Shown: positions 40,200-49,872, counted from the stretch's first letter. The stretch: DNA of 64,000 nucleotides from Deinococcus terrestris (GCF_009377345.1 NZ_WBSL01000002.1:372001-436000), one strand, 5' to 3'. Notes: generated from the letters alone by a model not told the origin. Program-made: numbers and translations.

Positions 40200-41237
40200 A
40201 TGAAAGCCGTGATTCTGGCCGCCGGGCGCGGTCGCCGTCTGCTGCCCCTGAGTGCGGGGCGGCCCAAGCCTGCGCTGCCCATCGCGGGGGTGTCCCTGCT
40301 GGCCCGTGGGGTGCGGGCGCTGCGGGCAGCGGGGGTCGGCGAGATCGCGGTGGTGACCAGCCCCGCCCACGAGGCCGAGCTGCGCGAGGCGGCCTGCCAG
40401 GAAGGCCCCCTGACCTATCTGCACCAGCACGAGCCGCGCGGCACCGGGCACGCGGCGCTGACCGCCCGCGACTTTTTCGGGGGCGAGGCGGGCGTGGTGT
40501 ATCTGGGCGACAACCTGTTCACGGACCCGCTTGGCCCACTGCTCGCCGCGCTCGCCGGGGCCGACGCGGTGCTGGCCGTCAAGCAGGTGCCCGACCCCCG
40601 CGCCTACGGGGTGGCGACGGTGCGGGAAGGCTGGCTGACCGGCCTGCACGAGAAACCCGCCGAGCCCCTGAGCGACCTCGCCGCCTGCGGGGTCTTCGCC
40701 TTTCAGCCCCACGTGCTGGACGAGGTCGCCCGGCTGGAGGCCAGCGAGCGCGGCGAAATCGAATTCCCGCAGGCCCTCGCGCGGGTAGTGGCGGGGGGCG
40801 GGCGGGTGCGGGCCGTGCCGCTGGGCGGCTACTGGGCCGACGCGGGCACGCCCCATGACCTGCTGACGGCGGGAGCGCATGTCCTCGCGGGCCTCTCGCC
40901 GCGTGTGGACGGCGAGGTCGAGGGCAGCACCCTGTCGGGCACGGTGGTGGTGGAGGCAGGCGCCGGGGTCCACGGCTCGCACGTCACCGGGCCGGTGTGG
41001 ATCGGCTCCGGCGCGAGCGTGCGCGGCTGCGTGCTGGGGCCAAACGTCAGCGTGGGATCGGGGGCGGTGCTGGAGGGCGCGACCCTGCGCGACTCCCTGA
41101 TCGACGAGGGGGCGCGGGTGCTGCACCCCTCACGGCCCCTCTCGCACGCGGTGATCGGCCGCCGGGCCACCGTGACCGCGCCGACTGGCGACGGGGTGCA
41201 ACTCACGCTGGGGGACCACAGCGTGCTGCGGGTGTAG
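40200..41237 (+). CDS. Sugar-1-phosphate nucleotidyltransferase with left-handed beta-helix
   Basis: 345 aa. NTP_transferase domain: MKAVILAAGRGRRLLPLSAGRPKPALPIAG and LGDNLFTDPL. C-terminal hexapeptide repeats (about 240-320: VEGSTLSGTVVVEAGAGVHG ... GPNVSVGSGAVLEGATLRDS) form a beta-helix. Like archaeal/bacterial glucose-1-phosphate thymidylyltransferase or GlmU-type enzymes; exact sugar unknown. TAGACT (40182-40187) 12 bases upstream gives a leader of only a few nucleotides. Confidence 0.9.
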   Translation: MKAVILAAGRGRRLLPLSAGRPKPALPIAGVSLLARGVRALRAAGVGEIAVVTSPAHEAELREAACQEGPLTYLHQHEPRGTGHAALTARDFFGGEAGVVYLGDNLFTDPLGPLLAALAGADAVLAVKQVPDPRAYGVATVREGWLTGLHEKPAEPLSDLAACGVFAFQPHVLDEVARLEASERGEIEFPQALARVVAGGGRVRAVPLGGYWADAGTPHDLLTAGAHVLAGLSPRVDGEVEGSTLSGTVVVEAGAGVHGSHVTGPVWIGSGASVRGCVLGPNVSVGSGAVLEGATLRDSLIDEGARVLHPSRPLSHAVIGRRATVTAPTGDGVQLTLGDHSVLRV

Positions 41238-41240
41238 GCC

Positions 41241-41882
41241 TCACCCCCCGTCCCCGATCTCCGGGGTCAGCAACATCGTCACGCTCCAGGTGGGGACTTC
41301 ACCGGAGTCCTGGGCGTGGGAATACTCCTCCAGCAACTCCCACAGCCGCCGCTGCAACTCTCCGGCGCGGGCGGTGGTCAGCCGGAGGTCTGCCCCACTG
41401 GCGAGCAAGGGTTCGGGCGGCAGCGGGTGACCCCCACCCCCATCGTGCCCGAAGATATGCAGCAGTTCGCCCGACTCCGAGCAGTCCAGGGTCATGCTCC
41501 AGCGCTCGCCCAGCACGTCCATCCGCCCCGCGAGTTGGTCGAGGTGTCCCCGCAAGCGGCGCTCGAAGCCGCCGCCCAGCAGCTCGCGCAGGCCAGCGGC
41601 GGGCGTGACCTCGAAGGGGATCTGCCAGGGCAGCGGCAAGCAGTAGAGCCGCACCGGACGGCCAGATCGCGTCCGCTGTCCCACCTCCACGACCACCCCG
41701 GCGGCCCGCAGGCGCTCCAGCCGGGCATGGGTGGTCGAGAGCGGCGTGCCTGCCCTCCGGGCGAGGTCGGCGGCCCCCACGCCCCCCTCCCCCGCCCTGG
41801 CGAGCGCCGAAAGCAGAGGGTCGAGCGCCGGGTCGAGCAGTAGGGCCGCCTGCCGGGCGGTGGCGGTTCGGGCCGGGAACAT
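41241..41882 (-). CDS. ArsR-like winged-helix regulator
   Basis: 213 aa. N-terminal winged helix (LDPALDPLLSALARAGEGGVGAADLARRAGTPLSTTHARLERLRAAGVVVEVGQ), then a ~130-residue effector-type domain I do not recognise (WSMTLDCSESGELLHIFGHD). ATG 41882 has TACGCT (41895-41890) 7 bases before it, so it is probably leaderless. It faces an MFS transporter gene across a palindromic operator, so it likely controls that gene and itself. Confidence 0.82.
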   Translation of the reverse strand: MFPARTATARQAALLLDPALDPLLSALARAGEGGVGAADLARRAGTPLSTTHARLERLRAAGVVVEVGQRTRSGRPVRLYCLPLPWQIPFEVTPAAGLRELLGGGFERRLRGHLDQLAGRMDVLGERWSMTLDCSESGELLHIFGHDGGGGHPLPPEPLLASGADLRLTTARAGELQRRLWELLEEYSHAQDSGEVPTWSVTMLLTPEIGDGG

Positions 41883-41901
41883 GGGCCTCAGCGTAACCGT
41901 C

Positions 41902-41937
41902 CCCAACTCCCACCCGGCCCTGTCGCCGGGAGTTGGG
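41902..41937. promoter_or_regulatory. Operator between regulator and MFS gene
   Basis: Perfect 10-bp inverted repeat CCCAACTCCC (41902-41911) and GGGAGTTGGG (41928-41937), 16-bp spacer, centred between the divergent starts and just upstream of the regulator's -10. Confidence 0.7.
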
Positions 41938-41956
41938 CCGGGGCCAGGCTGGAGGC

Positions 41957-43189
41957 ATGACGCACCGACCCGACCGACTCTGGACCCGTGACTTTATCCT
42001 GTGGTGGCTGGGCGCGGCGGGATCGGCGCTGGGGCAGGCGCTCGCGGGCATCGCCCTGAGCTTCCTGGTGTTGAAAGTGAGCGGGTCGAGCGGGCAGATG
42101 GGCGTGAACCTCGCGCTGACGCTGGCGCCGATGCTGCTCTCGCCACTGGCGGGGGCGCTGGCCGACCGCCTGCCGCTGCGCCTCCCGCTGATGCTGGGCA
42201 ACGTGGGGCGCGGGTTGATTCAGCTCGCGGTGGGCTGGGCGGCCCTTCAGGGCACCGTGACCGTGGAGGCGCTGCACCTCGCCGCGCTGCTGACGGGGCT
42301 GATCACCGCCTTTTACCAACCGGCCAGCCTGGGCGTGCTGCCCCGACTGGTGCCCGCCGCGCACCTGCCCCGCGCCACCGGGCTGATGCAGGGCACGAAT
42401 CAGACGCTGGCACTGATCGGGCTGATCGGCGGTGGGGCGCTGGTCTCGCACTTCGGCAGTGCCCCGGCGCTGCTGCTGGACGGGGCGGCCTTCTTGCTGT
42501 TCGCGGCGCTGCTCGCCTTCGTGCGCTTTCCCGCGCGTCCAGAGCGGGCAGAGCGCACATCGGTCGGGGCCGACCTGCGGGCGGGACTGCGCTACGTGCG
42601 GAGCCAGCCCCTGCTGACGCTGCTGCCGCTGATCGTGCTCGTCGTGAACGCCTCGCTCGCCCCGCTGGAGATGCTGCTGCCCGCGCGAATGCTCGCGCTG
42701 GGGGCGGGGGCACAGGGCTTCGGGCTCTTTTTCGGGGCGCTGACGGGCGGGATGGCTGCCGGGAGCCTGTTTCTCGCCGCGCTGGGGCCACGGGTGAACC
42801 CCGCGCTCCTGAGCGTCCTGGGCTTCGCGGGACTCGGGGCGGGGTTCCTGGCGCTCTCGCTGACGGGAACGGCGGGGCAGATGTACACCGTGGCGGTGCT
42901 GACGGGCCTGGCCCTCGCCGCCACGAATGTCGGGATCAGCCTGACTTTTCAGACGCGGGTGCAGCCCGAGTTCTACGGACGGGTCGGCAGCCTGCTGAGC
43001 ATGGCGGGCGTGGCCGGGATGCCACTGACATTGCTGGCCCTGGCGCCCGTGGCCGACCGGGTGCCCGTCGCGGCTCTGTTCGCGGGGGTCGGGGCCGTCT
43101 GCGCCCTGGGGGCACTGGTCTGGGCCGGGGCGCTGCGGCGCTCGCCCGCTCTCCCCGCACCGTCCGCGCCGTCGTACCCTGGGGCATGA
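41957..43189 (+). CDS. MFS transporter
   Basis: 410 aa, about 11-12 helices. Early motif GALADRLPLRLPLMLGNVGRG after TM2, LITAFYQPASLGVLPRLVP and AATNVGISLTFQTRVQPEFYGRVGSLLSM fit MFS efflux carriers (EntS/MFS_3-like). Substrate unknown. Divergent from the winged-helix regulator. GGAGG is only 1 base from ATG, too close to be an ideal site. Confidence 0.9.
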   Translation: MTHRPDRLWTRDFILWWLGAAGSALGQALAGIALSFLVLKVSGSSGQMGVNLALTLAPMLLSPLAGALADRLPLRLPLMLGNVGRGLIQLAVGWAALQGTVTVEALHLAALLTGLITAFYQPASLGVLPRLVPAAHLPRATGLMQGTNQTLALIGLIGGGALVSHFGSAPALLLDGAAFLLFAALLAFVRFPARPERAERTSVGADLRAGLRYVRSQPLLTLLPLIVLVVNASLAPLEMLLPARMLALGAGAQGFGLFFGALTGGMAAGSLFLAALGPRVNPALLSVLGFAGLGAGFLALSLTGTAGQMYTVAVLTGLALAATNVGISLTFQTRVQPEFYGRVGSLLSMAGVAGMPLTLLALAPVADRVPVAALFAGVGAVCALGALVWAGALRRSPALPAPSAPSYPGA

Positions 43190-43365
43190 CCCGCCCTCCT
43201 GCCCAGCCGACCGGTCCCGTTTCGCCTGAGCCCCAGGGCGAGGTCGTCATCAGCGGGGTGGACACCGGCCCCGCCGACGCCGAGCGCGGCAACCTCACTC
43301 CCACCGAGGACCACGCCCGCTTCCAGCCCCCCGAGGAGCGCGAGCCCGAAGACGAGGACGGCTGA
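43186..43365 (+). CDS. Small acidic hypothetical protein
   Basis: 59 aa, Pro- and acid-rich, ending in EEREPEDEDG. ATG 43186 overlaps the MFS stop (ATGA), so it may be translated by coupling. No motif. Confidence is moderate because the sequence is low complexity. Confidence 0.55.
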   Translation: MTRPPAQPTGPVSPEPQGEVVISGVDTGPADAERGNLTPTEDHARFQPPEEREPEDEDG

Positions 43366-43572
43366 CCCTCACCCTCAAGGCCCAACCTGCGCCCGCCGTG
43401 CGAGCCACTAAGCTCAGGGCCGGCAACGCCAGGGCCGGGGTGGGGGCAGGATGGACGGCGACCCTCCCCTGAGCCCCGGCGACCGCGAGGAACTGCTGGG
43501 GCCGCCGGGCTGAACCGGGTCCAAGCGTGACTGGGCGTGACCAAAAGCCCCACGTCCCTGTAAGCTGGACAC

Positions 43573-44277
<705 letters not shown>

Positions 44278-44287
44278 AGGGGTTGGG

Positions 44288-44536
44288 TCAACCGTCTCCC
44301 CCGCGCAGGGCCATCAGGTCGAGTTCCCAGGCGAGTTGCTCCAGCGCGGCCGGACTGACGCCGGGCAGCATCCCCGCGAGGGCGGCGGCTTCCTCCAGCG
44401 TCCCGGCCCACAGGTCGGGACCGGCGGGAAGGACGCGCACCCGCACCCGCCCGTCGGTCAGAAGGTCCACCCGCAGGCCGCGCCCGGCTTCGTCGCCGGG
44501 AATATTCAGCAGGGGCCGCCGCACCTCGCCCGTCAT
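44288..44536 (-). CDS. Hypothetical protein
   Basis: 82 aa, no motif recognised. Its ATG overlaps the stop of the GNAT gene (ATGA), making it the last gene of a three-gene run (membrane protein, GNAT, this). Confidence 0.6.
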   Translation of the reverse strand: MTGEVRRPLLNIPGDEAGRGLRVDLLTDGRVRVRVLPAGPDLWAGTLEEAAALAGMLPGVSPAALEQLAWELDLMALRGGDG

Positions 44537-45045
44537 GGGGAGAGCTTAGCCCAGTCCTCCCGTCCCAGCGCGTACCACACGGTCGGCACCCGCTCGCCCC
44601 GGTACTCGTCCGGTCCGCCCTCACCCACCTCGCGGAAGCCCAGCCGCCGCATCAGGGCGTGCGAGGGCAGGTTGGGGCGGTGGACCTCGGCGGTCACGGT
44701 GTGCAGGCCGAGGTCATCAAAAGCGTGCGCGAGCAGGAGCCGTCCGGCCCGCGTGCCCACGCCCCGGCCCCACAGCGCCCGCTCTCCGAGGGCGATGCCG
44801 AACTCTCCCGACACGACGCTCAGGCCTGCGAGGTCCACGTAGCCGACGAGCCGTCCACCGTACTCCACCCCCAGCCGCCGGAAGTCTGGGGCCGTTCCCG
44901 CGATGATGCCCTGCCAGTGCCGCCGCACCACCCTCCCAGCCAGCCCGACGGTCCAGCCCGCCGCCCGGCAGAACTCGGGGTCAGCGGCCCAGCGCACGGC
45001 GGCTTCCTCGTCGCCGGGACGCAGGGAGCGCAGGGTGACGGTCAG
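44533..45045 (-). CDS. GNAT N-acetyltransferase, possible CTG start
   Basis: About 170 aa. GNAT of the RimJ/RimL kind: ALWGRGVGTRAGRLLLAHAFDDLGLHTVTAEVHRPNLPSHALMRRLGF. The first GTG is at 44997, but the normal first strand of the fold (LTVTLRSLRPGDEEAAVRWAADPEF) lies upstream in frame. The only candidate start near it is CTG 45045, overlapping the previous stop (CTGA). If the GTG is used the protein lacks strand beta-1. The start is therefore uncertain. Confidence 0.82.
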   Translation of the reverse strand: MTVTLRSLRPGDEEAAVRWAADPEFCRAAGWTVGLAGRVVRRHWQGIIAGTAPDFRRLGVEYGGRLVGYVDLAGLSVVSGEFGIALGERALWGRGVGTRAGRLLLAHAFDDLGLHTVTAEVHRPNLPSHALMRRLGFREVGEGGPDEYRGERVPTVWYALGREDWAKLSP

Positions 45046-45446
45046 TTCTTGTCCCCGAAGCTCCAGATTTCGAGGTCGTCCACCGACTCGCTGACCTTTT
45101 TCAGGCTGGCGAGGTCCTCACGGCTGGCCTGCTGGACCGTCCCGGCTCCGGTCGGTCGGCCCACCGCGCCCGCCATCACCTCGGCGGGGACGGCCGCCAG
45201 CATGGAGGCGAGCTGTTTGGGCGTGGCGTCCAGCAGCGCGTCGGAGAGCACCTCGTCAGGCACGTCGGCGGAGATGCGGGCGCGGGCGGCGGCGACGGCG
45301 GCGGGGTCCACCTCGGGGCGCTCGGCCACGTCCTCGTCGAGGCCCGCCGTGCCGGGAGGCCGGGGCGCCGCCGAGGAGCGGGAGCGCCGGGCCAGCAGCA
45401 GGGCGGCCACGGCGACGGCCACGAGCAGGAGCAGCAGAAACGTCAT
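45042..45446 (-). CDS. Hypothetical protein with N-terminal membrane anchor
   Basis: 134 aa: single helix MTFLLLLLVAVAVAALLLA, a basic stretch, then an acidic/Ala-rich soluble part ending LASLKKVSESVDDLEIWSFGDKN. Not recognised. TAGGGT lies 6 bases before the ATG (leaderless). First gene of the small run with GNAT. Confidence 0.65.
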   Translation of the reverse strand: MTFLLLLLVAVAVAALLLARRSRSSAAPRPPGTAGLDEDVAERPEVDPAAVAAARARISADVPDEVLSDALLDATPKQLASMLAAVPAEVMAGAVGRPTGAGTVQQASREDLASLKKVSESVDDLEIWSFGDKN

Positions 45447-45571
45447 GTCCCCACCCTAGCGGGCAGACCCCGGTCCGCGCTTCCCCTGACCGGAGGGGAA
45501 CGGCGCGGCGCCGGGGCCACCAAGGCTTCATGCTGCGGGGGCAAAACGCAGATCAACCATGCAGATCAGGC

Positions 45572-45596
45572 GAGCCGTGGAGAACTTCCACGGCTC
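45572..45596. terminator. Hairpin after the rhodanese gene
   Basis: Perfect 10-bp stem GAGCCGTGGA / TCCACGGCTC, loop GAACT, just downstream of the sulfurtransferase stop. No T-tract. An 8-base repeat GCAGATCA occurs twice next to it (45548-45555, 45561-45568). Confidence 0.55.
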
Positions 45597-45629
45597 ACCT
45601 GACGGGGAGCGGCGCCCCGGGAGGCGCGG

Positions 45630-46490
<861 letters not shown>

Positions 46491-46531
46491 AGCTGATCCT
46501 CCAGGGGTGAGTGTAAGCGACTCGGGCAATG

Positions 46532-46560
46532 GTTGACCAAAAGGGTCAACTGAGTGACCC
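46532..46560. promoter_or_regulatory. Nested TGACC palindromes between rhodanese and sufE
   Basis: GTTGACC (46532-46538) N5 GGTCAAC (46544-46550) is a perfect palindrome. It overlaps a second one, GGGTCA (46543-46548) N6 TGACCC (46555-46560). Three spaced half-sites lie between the two divergent sulfur genes. Confidence 0.65.
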
Positions 46561-46587
46561 TCACCATACCGCGCCCGGCCGGGGGGG

Positions 46588-46593
46588 TACAGT
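46588..46593 (+). promoter_or_regulatory. Leaderless -10 of sufE
   Basis: TACAGT ending 6 bases before ATG 46600; no Shine-Dalgarno is present. Confidence 0.65.
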
Positions 46594-46599
46594 GACCGC

Positions 46600-47040
<441 letters not shown>

Positions 47041-47053
47041 CCCAGAAAGGCAA

Positions 47054-47090
47054 GGGGGAGACGTGCGGAACGTCTCCCCCCTTTGTTGTT
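47054..47090. terminator. Terminator after sufE
   Basis: Perfect 11-bp stem GGGGGAGACGT / ACGTCTCCCCC, loop GCGGA, followed by CTTTGTTGTT on the plus strand. Also lies at the end of the convergent rdgB gene. Confidence 0.85.
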
Positions 47091-47103
47091 CCCCCAACGA
47101 CCT

Positions 47104-47736
47104 TTACTCTGCCCTCTTCACCTCGCGCGGCGGCGGTCCGTTGCGGTGCGCTTCCCGCAGCGCCGCGAGTGCCCGGCCCCGGTGGCTGATGGCCTGCTTT
47201 TCCTCTAGGGTCATCTCGGCCAGGGTGCGCGTTTCGCCGTCGGGCACGAAGAGGGGGTCGTAGCCGAAGCCATGTTCCCCGCGCGGGCCTTCCAGCAGCG
47301 TGCCGGGCAGCTCGCCCCGGTAGCTTTCCACGTGGCCGTCGGGGTAGGCGAGGACGATCACCGAGACGAATTTGGCGCGGCGGGTGGGGGCGCGGCGCAG
47401 TTGCTCTAGGAGATAGAGGCTGCGCTCCAGATCGCTGCTGCGTCCCCCAAAGCGGGCGCTGTAGACGCCGGGCTGCCCCCCCAGGGCTTCCACCTCCAGC
47501 CCCGAGTCGTCGGCCAGGGCAGGGAGGCGGGTGGTCAGGGAGGCGGCGCAGGCTTTCAGGGCCGCGTTTTCCTCGTAGGTGGCGCCCGTCTCCTCGGGGA
47601 GGGGCAGCCCGCCGAGGCCCTCCAAAGCCCACCCCAGGCCAGAGAGGGCCGCGCCGATCTCGCGCACCTTGCCTGCGTTGCCAGTCGCCACGACCACCCG
47701 CATTCCGTTCCCGTTCCCGCCCGCGTCACTCGTCAC
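47104..47736 (-). CDS. rdgB: XTP/dITP pyrophosphatase
   Basis: About 210 aa. HAM1/RdgB: VVVATGNAGKVREI, LADDSGLEVEALGGQPGVYSARF, EGPRGEHGFGYDPLFVPDG and ISHRGRAL. Removes non-canonical purine NTPs such as dITP and XTP. GTG 47736 is preferred because TACACT (47748-47743) lies 6 bases before it, the leaderless pattern; ATG 47703 (MRVVVATGN) would be the classic start, eleven residues later. Confidence 0.92.
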   Translation of the reverse strand: MTSDAGGNGNGMRVVVATGNAGKVREIGAALSGLGWALEGLGGLPLPEETGATYEENAALKACAASLTTRLPALADDSGLEVEALGGQPGVYSARFGGRSSDLERSLYLLEQLRRAPTRRAKFVSVIVLAYPDGHVESYRGELPGTLLEGPRGEHGFGYDPLFVPDGETRTLAEMTLEEKQAISHRGRALAALREAHRNGPPPREVKRAE

Positions 47737-47773
47737 CCGCCGAGTGTAGACGACGGGAGGGGCGGGCAGAGCT

Positions 47774-48460
47774 TCAGTCGCCGCCCAGCGGCACCTCGGC
47801 CCGCACCCGCCAGCGCTCCTCGCCCTCCCGCTTTTCAAACAGGGCCACCGAGCGGAAGGTCTGGGTCTGGTGGGGAGCCGTCAGCGCCCCCAGCCGTGCC
47901 CGCAGGCCCGCCGGGTCTCCGCCTCCGTATGGCTGCACCAGCGTGAAGTGCGGCTGCCAGGAGTCCAGCCCGCGCGGGGTGTGCAGCAGGGCCATCCGCG
48001 CCCGCTCAAAGGCGGGGGATTCGGGAGTGACCTTGCCCTCAAAGGGCGAAGCCGTCACGAAGCGGGAAAGCCGCGCCAGCAGGAGCGTATGCAGCACCAG
48101 CAGGGGCGCGTTGGCGTCCAGCCGATGCACCCACGTCTCCCCGCCGTCCCAGACCTCCACCCGCCCGCCTGTCAGGGTCAGCACGGCCCCCGGCGAGAGG
48201 CAGGCCACGCACGCCCGCACCTCGGCCTCTATGTCCGGCCACAGGGCGGGGTCGGTGAAAAATCCCTCCACGACGGTGAGGTGAAGGCCGTAGGGTCCAG
48301 CGTCGGCCTGATCCTCCGCCCGCAGGAAGTCCGGCAGGGGCCGCGCCCGGCCCGCCCGCACGTCGTAGCCCAGCAGGTCGCTGCCCGCCTCGTAATAGGG
48401 GTGGCCTGACGGGGGGCAGAGGTAGACGGCGAACCGGGTGCCGGAGCGGAGGTCAGTCAT
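47774..48460 (-). CDS. DUF1045 / 2H phosphoesterase-like protein
   Basis: 228 aa. FAVYLCPPSGHPYYEAGSDLLGYD and the paired HxT motifs YGLHLTVVEGFF and WQPHFTLVQPY correspond to the two-histidine (2H) phosphoesterase fold of the DUF1045 family. The natural substrate is unknown. Upstream of rdgB, 37 bases apart. Confidence 0.82.
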   Translation of the reverse strand: MTDLRSGTRFAVYLCPPSGHPYYEAGSDLLGYDVRAGRARPLPDFLRAEDQADAGPYGLHLTVVEGFFTDPALWPDIEAEVRACVACLSPGAVLTLTGGRVEVWDGGETWVHRLDANAPLLVLHTLLLARLSRFVTASPFEGKVTPESPAFERARMALLHTPRGLDSWQPHFTLVQPYGGGDPAGLRARLGALTAPHQTQTFRSVALFEKREGEERWRVRAEVPLGGD

Positions 48461-48489
48461 ATGTGGGCCTGTGTTGGCGTGGGTGACTC

Positions 48490-48672
48490 ATGGGGATCGC
48501 CATTCCAGTGGTCACTCTGCTGGTGCTCTTGATCGTGGGGGCAGTCCTGTGGATGTCTTCCGGGCAAAAGGGTCAACGTGAGCGGAGGATCGGTCAGCTT
48601 ATGGTCACGGTCGGTGTCCTGGGGCTGCTGATGGTCATGGGCCTGATCTCTCTGCTGGGCCGAATCCTGTGA
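48490..48672 (+). CDS. Small two-helix membrane protein
   Basis: 60 aa. Two hydrophobic helices (IPVVTLLVLLIVGAVLWM and MVTVGVLGLLMVMGLISLL) around a charged turn SSGQKGQRERRIGQ. No Shine-Dalgarno or clear -10 found, so expression is uncertain. Confidence 0.55.
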   Translation: MGIAIPVVTLLVLLIVGAVLWMSSGQKGQRERRIGQLMVTVGVLGLLMVMGLISLLGRIL

Positions 48673-48691
48673 CTCTGCCGGACTCCCCGCC

Positions 48692-49624
48692 TCAGAACAC
48701 CCGCCAGCGATAGAACAGGAAGGCCAGGATTCCTGCCAGCGCCGTGGCGATGCCCAGCACGATCCACAGCGCCTCGGGGTTTTCCTGAAAGGGGAGCGGC
48801 ACGTTCATCCCGAAGATGCTGGTGACCAGCGTGGGAATCGCCACCAGGATGGTCGTCACGGTGAGCACCTTCACGACCTCCTGCACGTTGTTGCTGATGA
48901 CGGAAGCGAAGGCCCCCGCCATGCTGGTCAGGATGTTGCTGGCGATGCTCGCCATCTCGATGGCCTGAAGGTTCTCGATCAGCACGTCGTCGAGCAGCTC
49001 GGAGTCTTCCTCGTACATCTCGAAGATGCGGTCGCGCTTGACGCGCTCCATCATCGCCTCGTTCGCCTTGAGGCCGGTGATGAAGTACACGAGGCTCTTT
49101 TCGAGCTTGAGGAGGTCCATCAGTTCCTTGTTGCGGGTGGCCGTCTCCATGCGGTCCTCGATGGCGTCCACCCGCTTGTTGATCTGGCGCACGTCGATCA
49201 GGAAGCGCTGGGCGTTGCGGAGGAAGAGTTGCAGGGTCAGGCGGTTTTTCTTGGCTGTGGAGACCCGCCGCACCAGGCCATTCACCACGTCGTTGACCAC
49301 CGGATTCTCGGTCGCGCACACGGTCACGAGGCAGTGGTCGGTGTGCAGGATGCCCAGTGGCACGGTGTCGTAGGGGATGTCACTGTCCTCGCCCAGGCGG
49401 TAGCTCGTCTGCATGATGATCAGGAGCTGGCCGTCTTCCCGCTCGAAGCGCGAGCGCTCGTCGGGGTCGAGGGGGTAATTCAGGTAATCGAGTTCCAGGC
49501 CCGTCTCGCGGCTCACGCGGGCGAGTTCCTCGGCGGTGGGCGCGACGACGTGAATCCAGCCGCCGTCGACGTAGCCGTCCGCGAGCTGGAGCTTGCCGCC
49601 GATGCTGCGGTAGTAGGTCAGCAC
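48692..49624 (-). CDS. corA: CorA-type Mg2+ transporter
   Basis: 310 aa. Cytosolic domain, long stalk helices, then two C-terminal membrane helices with the pore-mouth motif SIFGMNVPLPF (GMN). Pentameric Mg2+/Co2+ channel. Start GTG 49624 (VLTYYRSIGGK) has no Shine-Dalgarno. It overlaps a 14-codon ORF that has one, and follows a 51-codon ORF in the same frame separated by a stop. Regulation by a leader peptide is suggested. Confidence 0.94.
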   Translation of the reverse strand: MLTYYRSIGGKLQLADGYVDGGWIHVVAPTAEELARVSRETGLELDYLNYPLDPDERSRFEREDGQLLIIMQTSYRLGEDSDIPYDTVPLGILHTDHCLVTVCATENPVVNDVVNGLVRRVSTAKKNRLTLQLFLRNAQRFLIDVRQINKRVDAIEDRMETATRNKELMDLLKLEKSLVYFITGLKANEAMMERVKRDRIFEMYEEDSELLDDVLIENLQAIEMASIASNILTSMAGAFASVISNNVQEVVKVLTVTTILVAIPTLVTSIFGMNVPLPFQENPEALWIVLGIATALAGILAFLFYRWRVF

Positions 49625-49662
49625 GGCAGCCCGCCGCAGGGGTCAGGGTAGGGATGGGGCAT
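49618..49662 (-). CDS. Pro-alternating leader peptide overlapping corA
   Basis: 14 codons: MPHPYPDPCGGLPC. Shine-Dalgarno GGAGGA (49674-49669) at 6 bases from ATG 49662. The stop TGA (49620-49618) lies inside corA, overlapping its GTG by 7 bases. Prolines at every second position from 2 to 8 resemble enterobacterial MgtL, whose translation controls the Mg2+ transporter gene. Too short for similarity tests, but order, spacing and composition agree. Confidence 0.6.
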   Translation of the reverse strand: MPHPYPDPCGGLPC

Positions 49663-49798
49663 GGCGCGTCCTCCGGGGGTGGGATGCGTGAGGCCGGGGC
49701 AGGAGACCGCCGGGACCGGCCCGCCTGGAATCTGCCAACTCAGAACCTGCCAGCTCGGAACTGGGCGGCTCGTGGTCGGTCGGGGAGTCGGGAGTCAC
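49643..49798 (-). CDS. 51-codon Pro-rich ORF upstream of corA
   Basis: VTPDSPTDHEPPSSELAG and on, Pro/Ser/His/Arg-rich with an ELAGS-ELADS repeat. GTG 49798 is preceded by AAAGGAGGTGAT (complement of 49802-49813), nearly full complement of the 16S 3' end, with GGAGG 7 bases from GTG. Same frame as corA but ended by TGA 18 bases before it. Could be a leader peptide or a small protein. Confidence 0.5.
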   Translation of the reverse strand: MTPDSPTDHEPPSSELAGSELADSRRAGPGGLLPRPHASHPRRTRHAPSLP

Positions 49799-49844
49799 GT
49801 CATCACCTCCTTTCGGGAGCGCCGGCGCGCGGGCACCAATCGCC

Positions 49845-49872
49845 ATGCTAGCAGCGCGGCGCGGCCAGCCAA
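49845..49872 (-). promoter_or_regulatory. Promoter of the corA leader transcript
   Basis: -35 TTGGCT (49872-49867), 16-base spacer, -10 TAGCAT (49850-49845). The -35 region overlaps the ferredoxin terminator. The predicted leader to corA is about 210 nt. Confidence 0.55.

Noticed and set aside
43451..43513. 20-codon ORF MDGDPPLSPGDREELLGPPG
   Set aside because: No convincing ribosome site or conservation evidence; low-complexity GC-rich spacer.
49801..49814. ATCACCTCCTTTC on the plus strand, like the 3' end of 16S rRNA
   Set aside because: Only about 13 bases match and no rRNA lies upstream. It is the complement of a strong Shine-Dalgarno on the minus strand.
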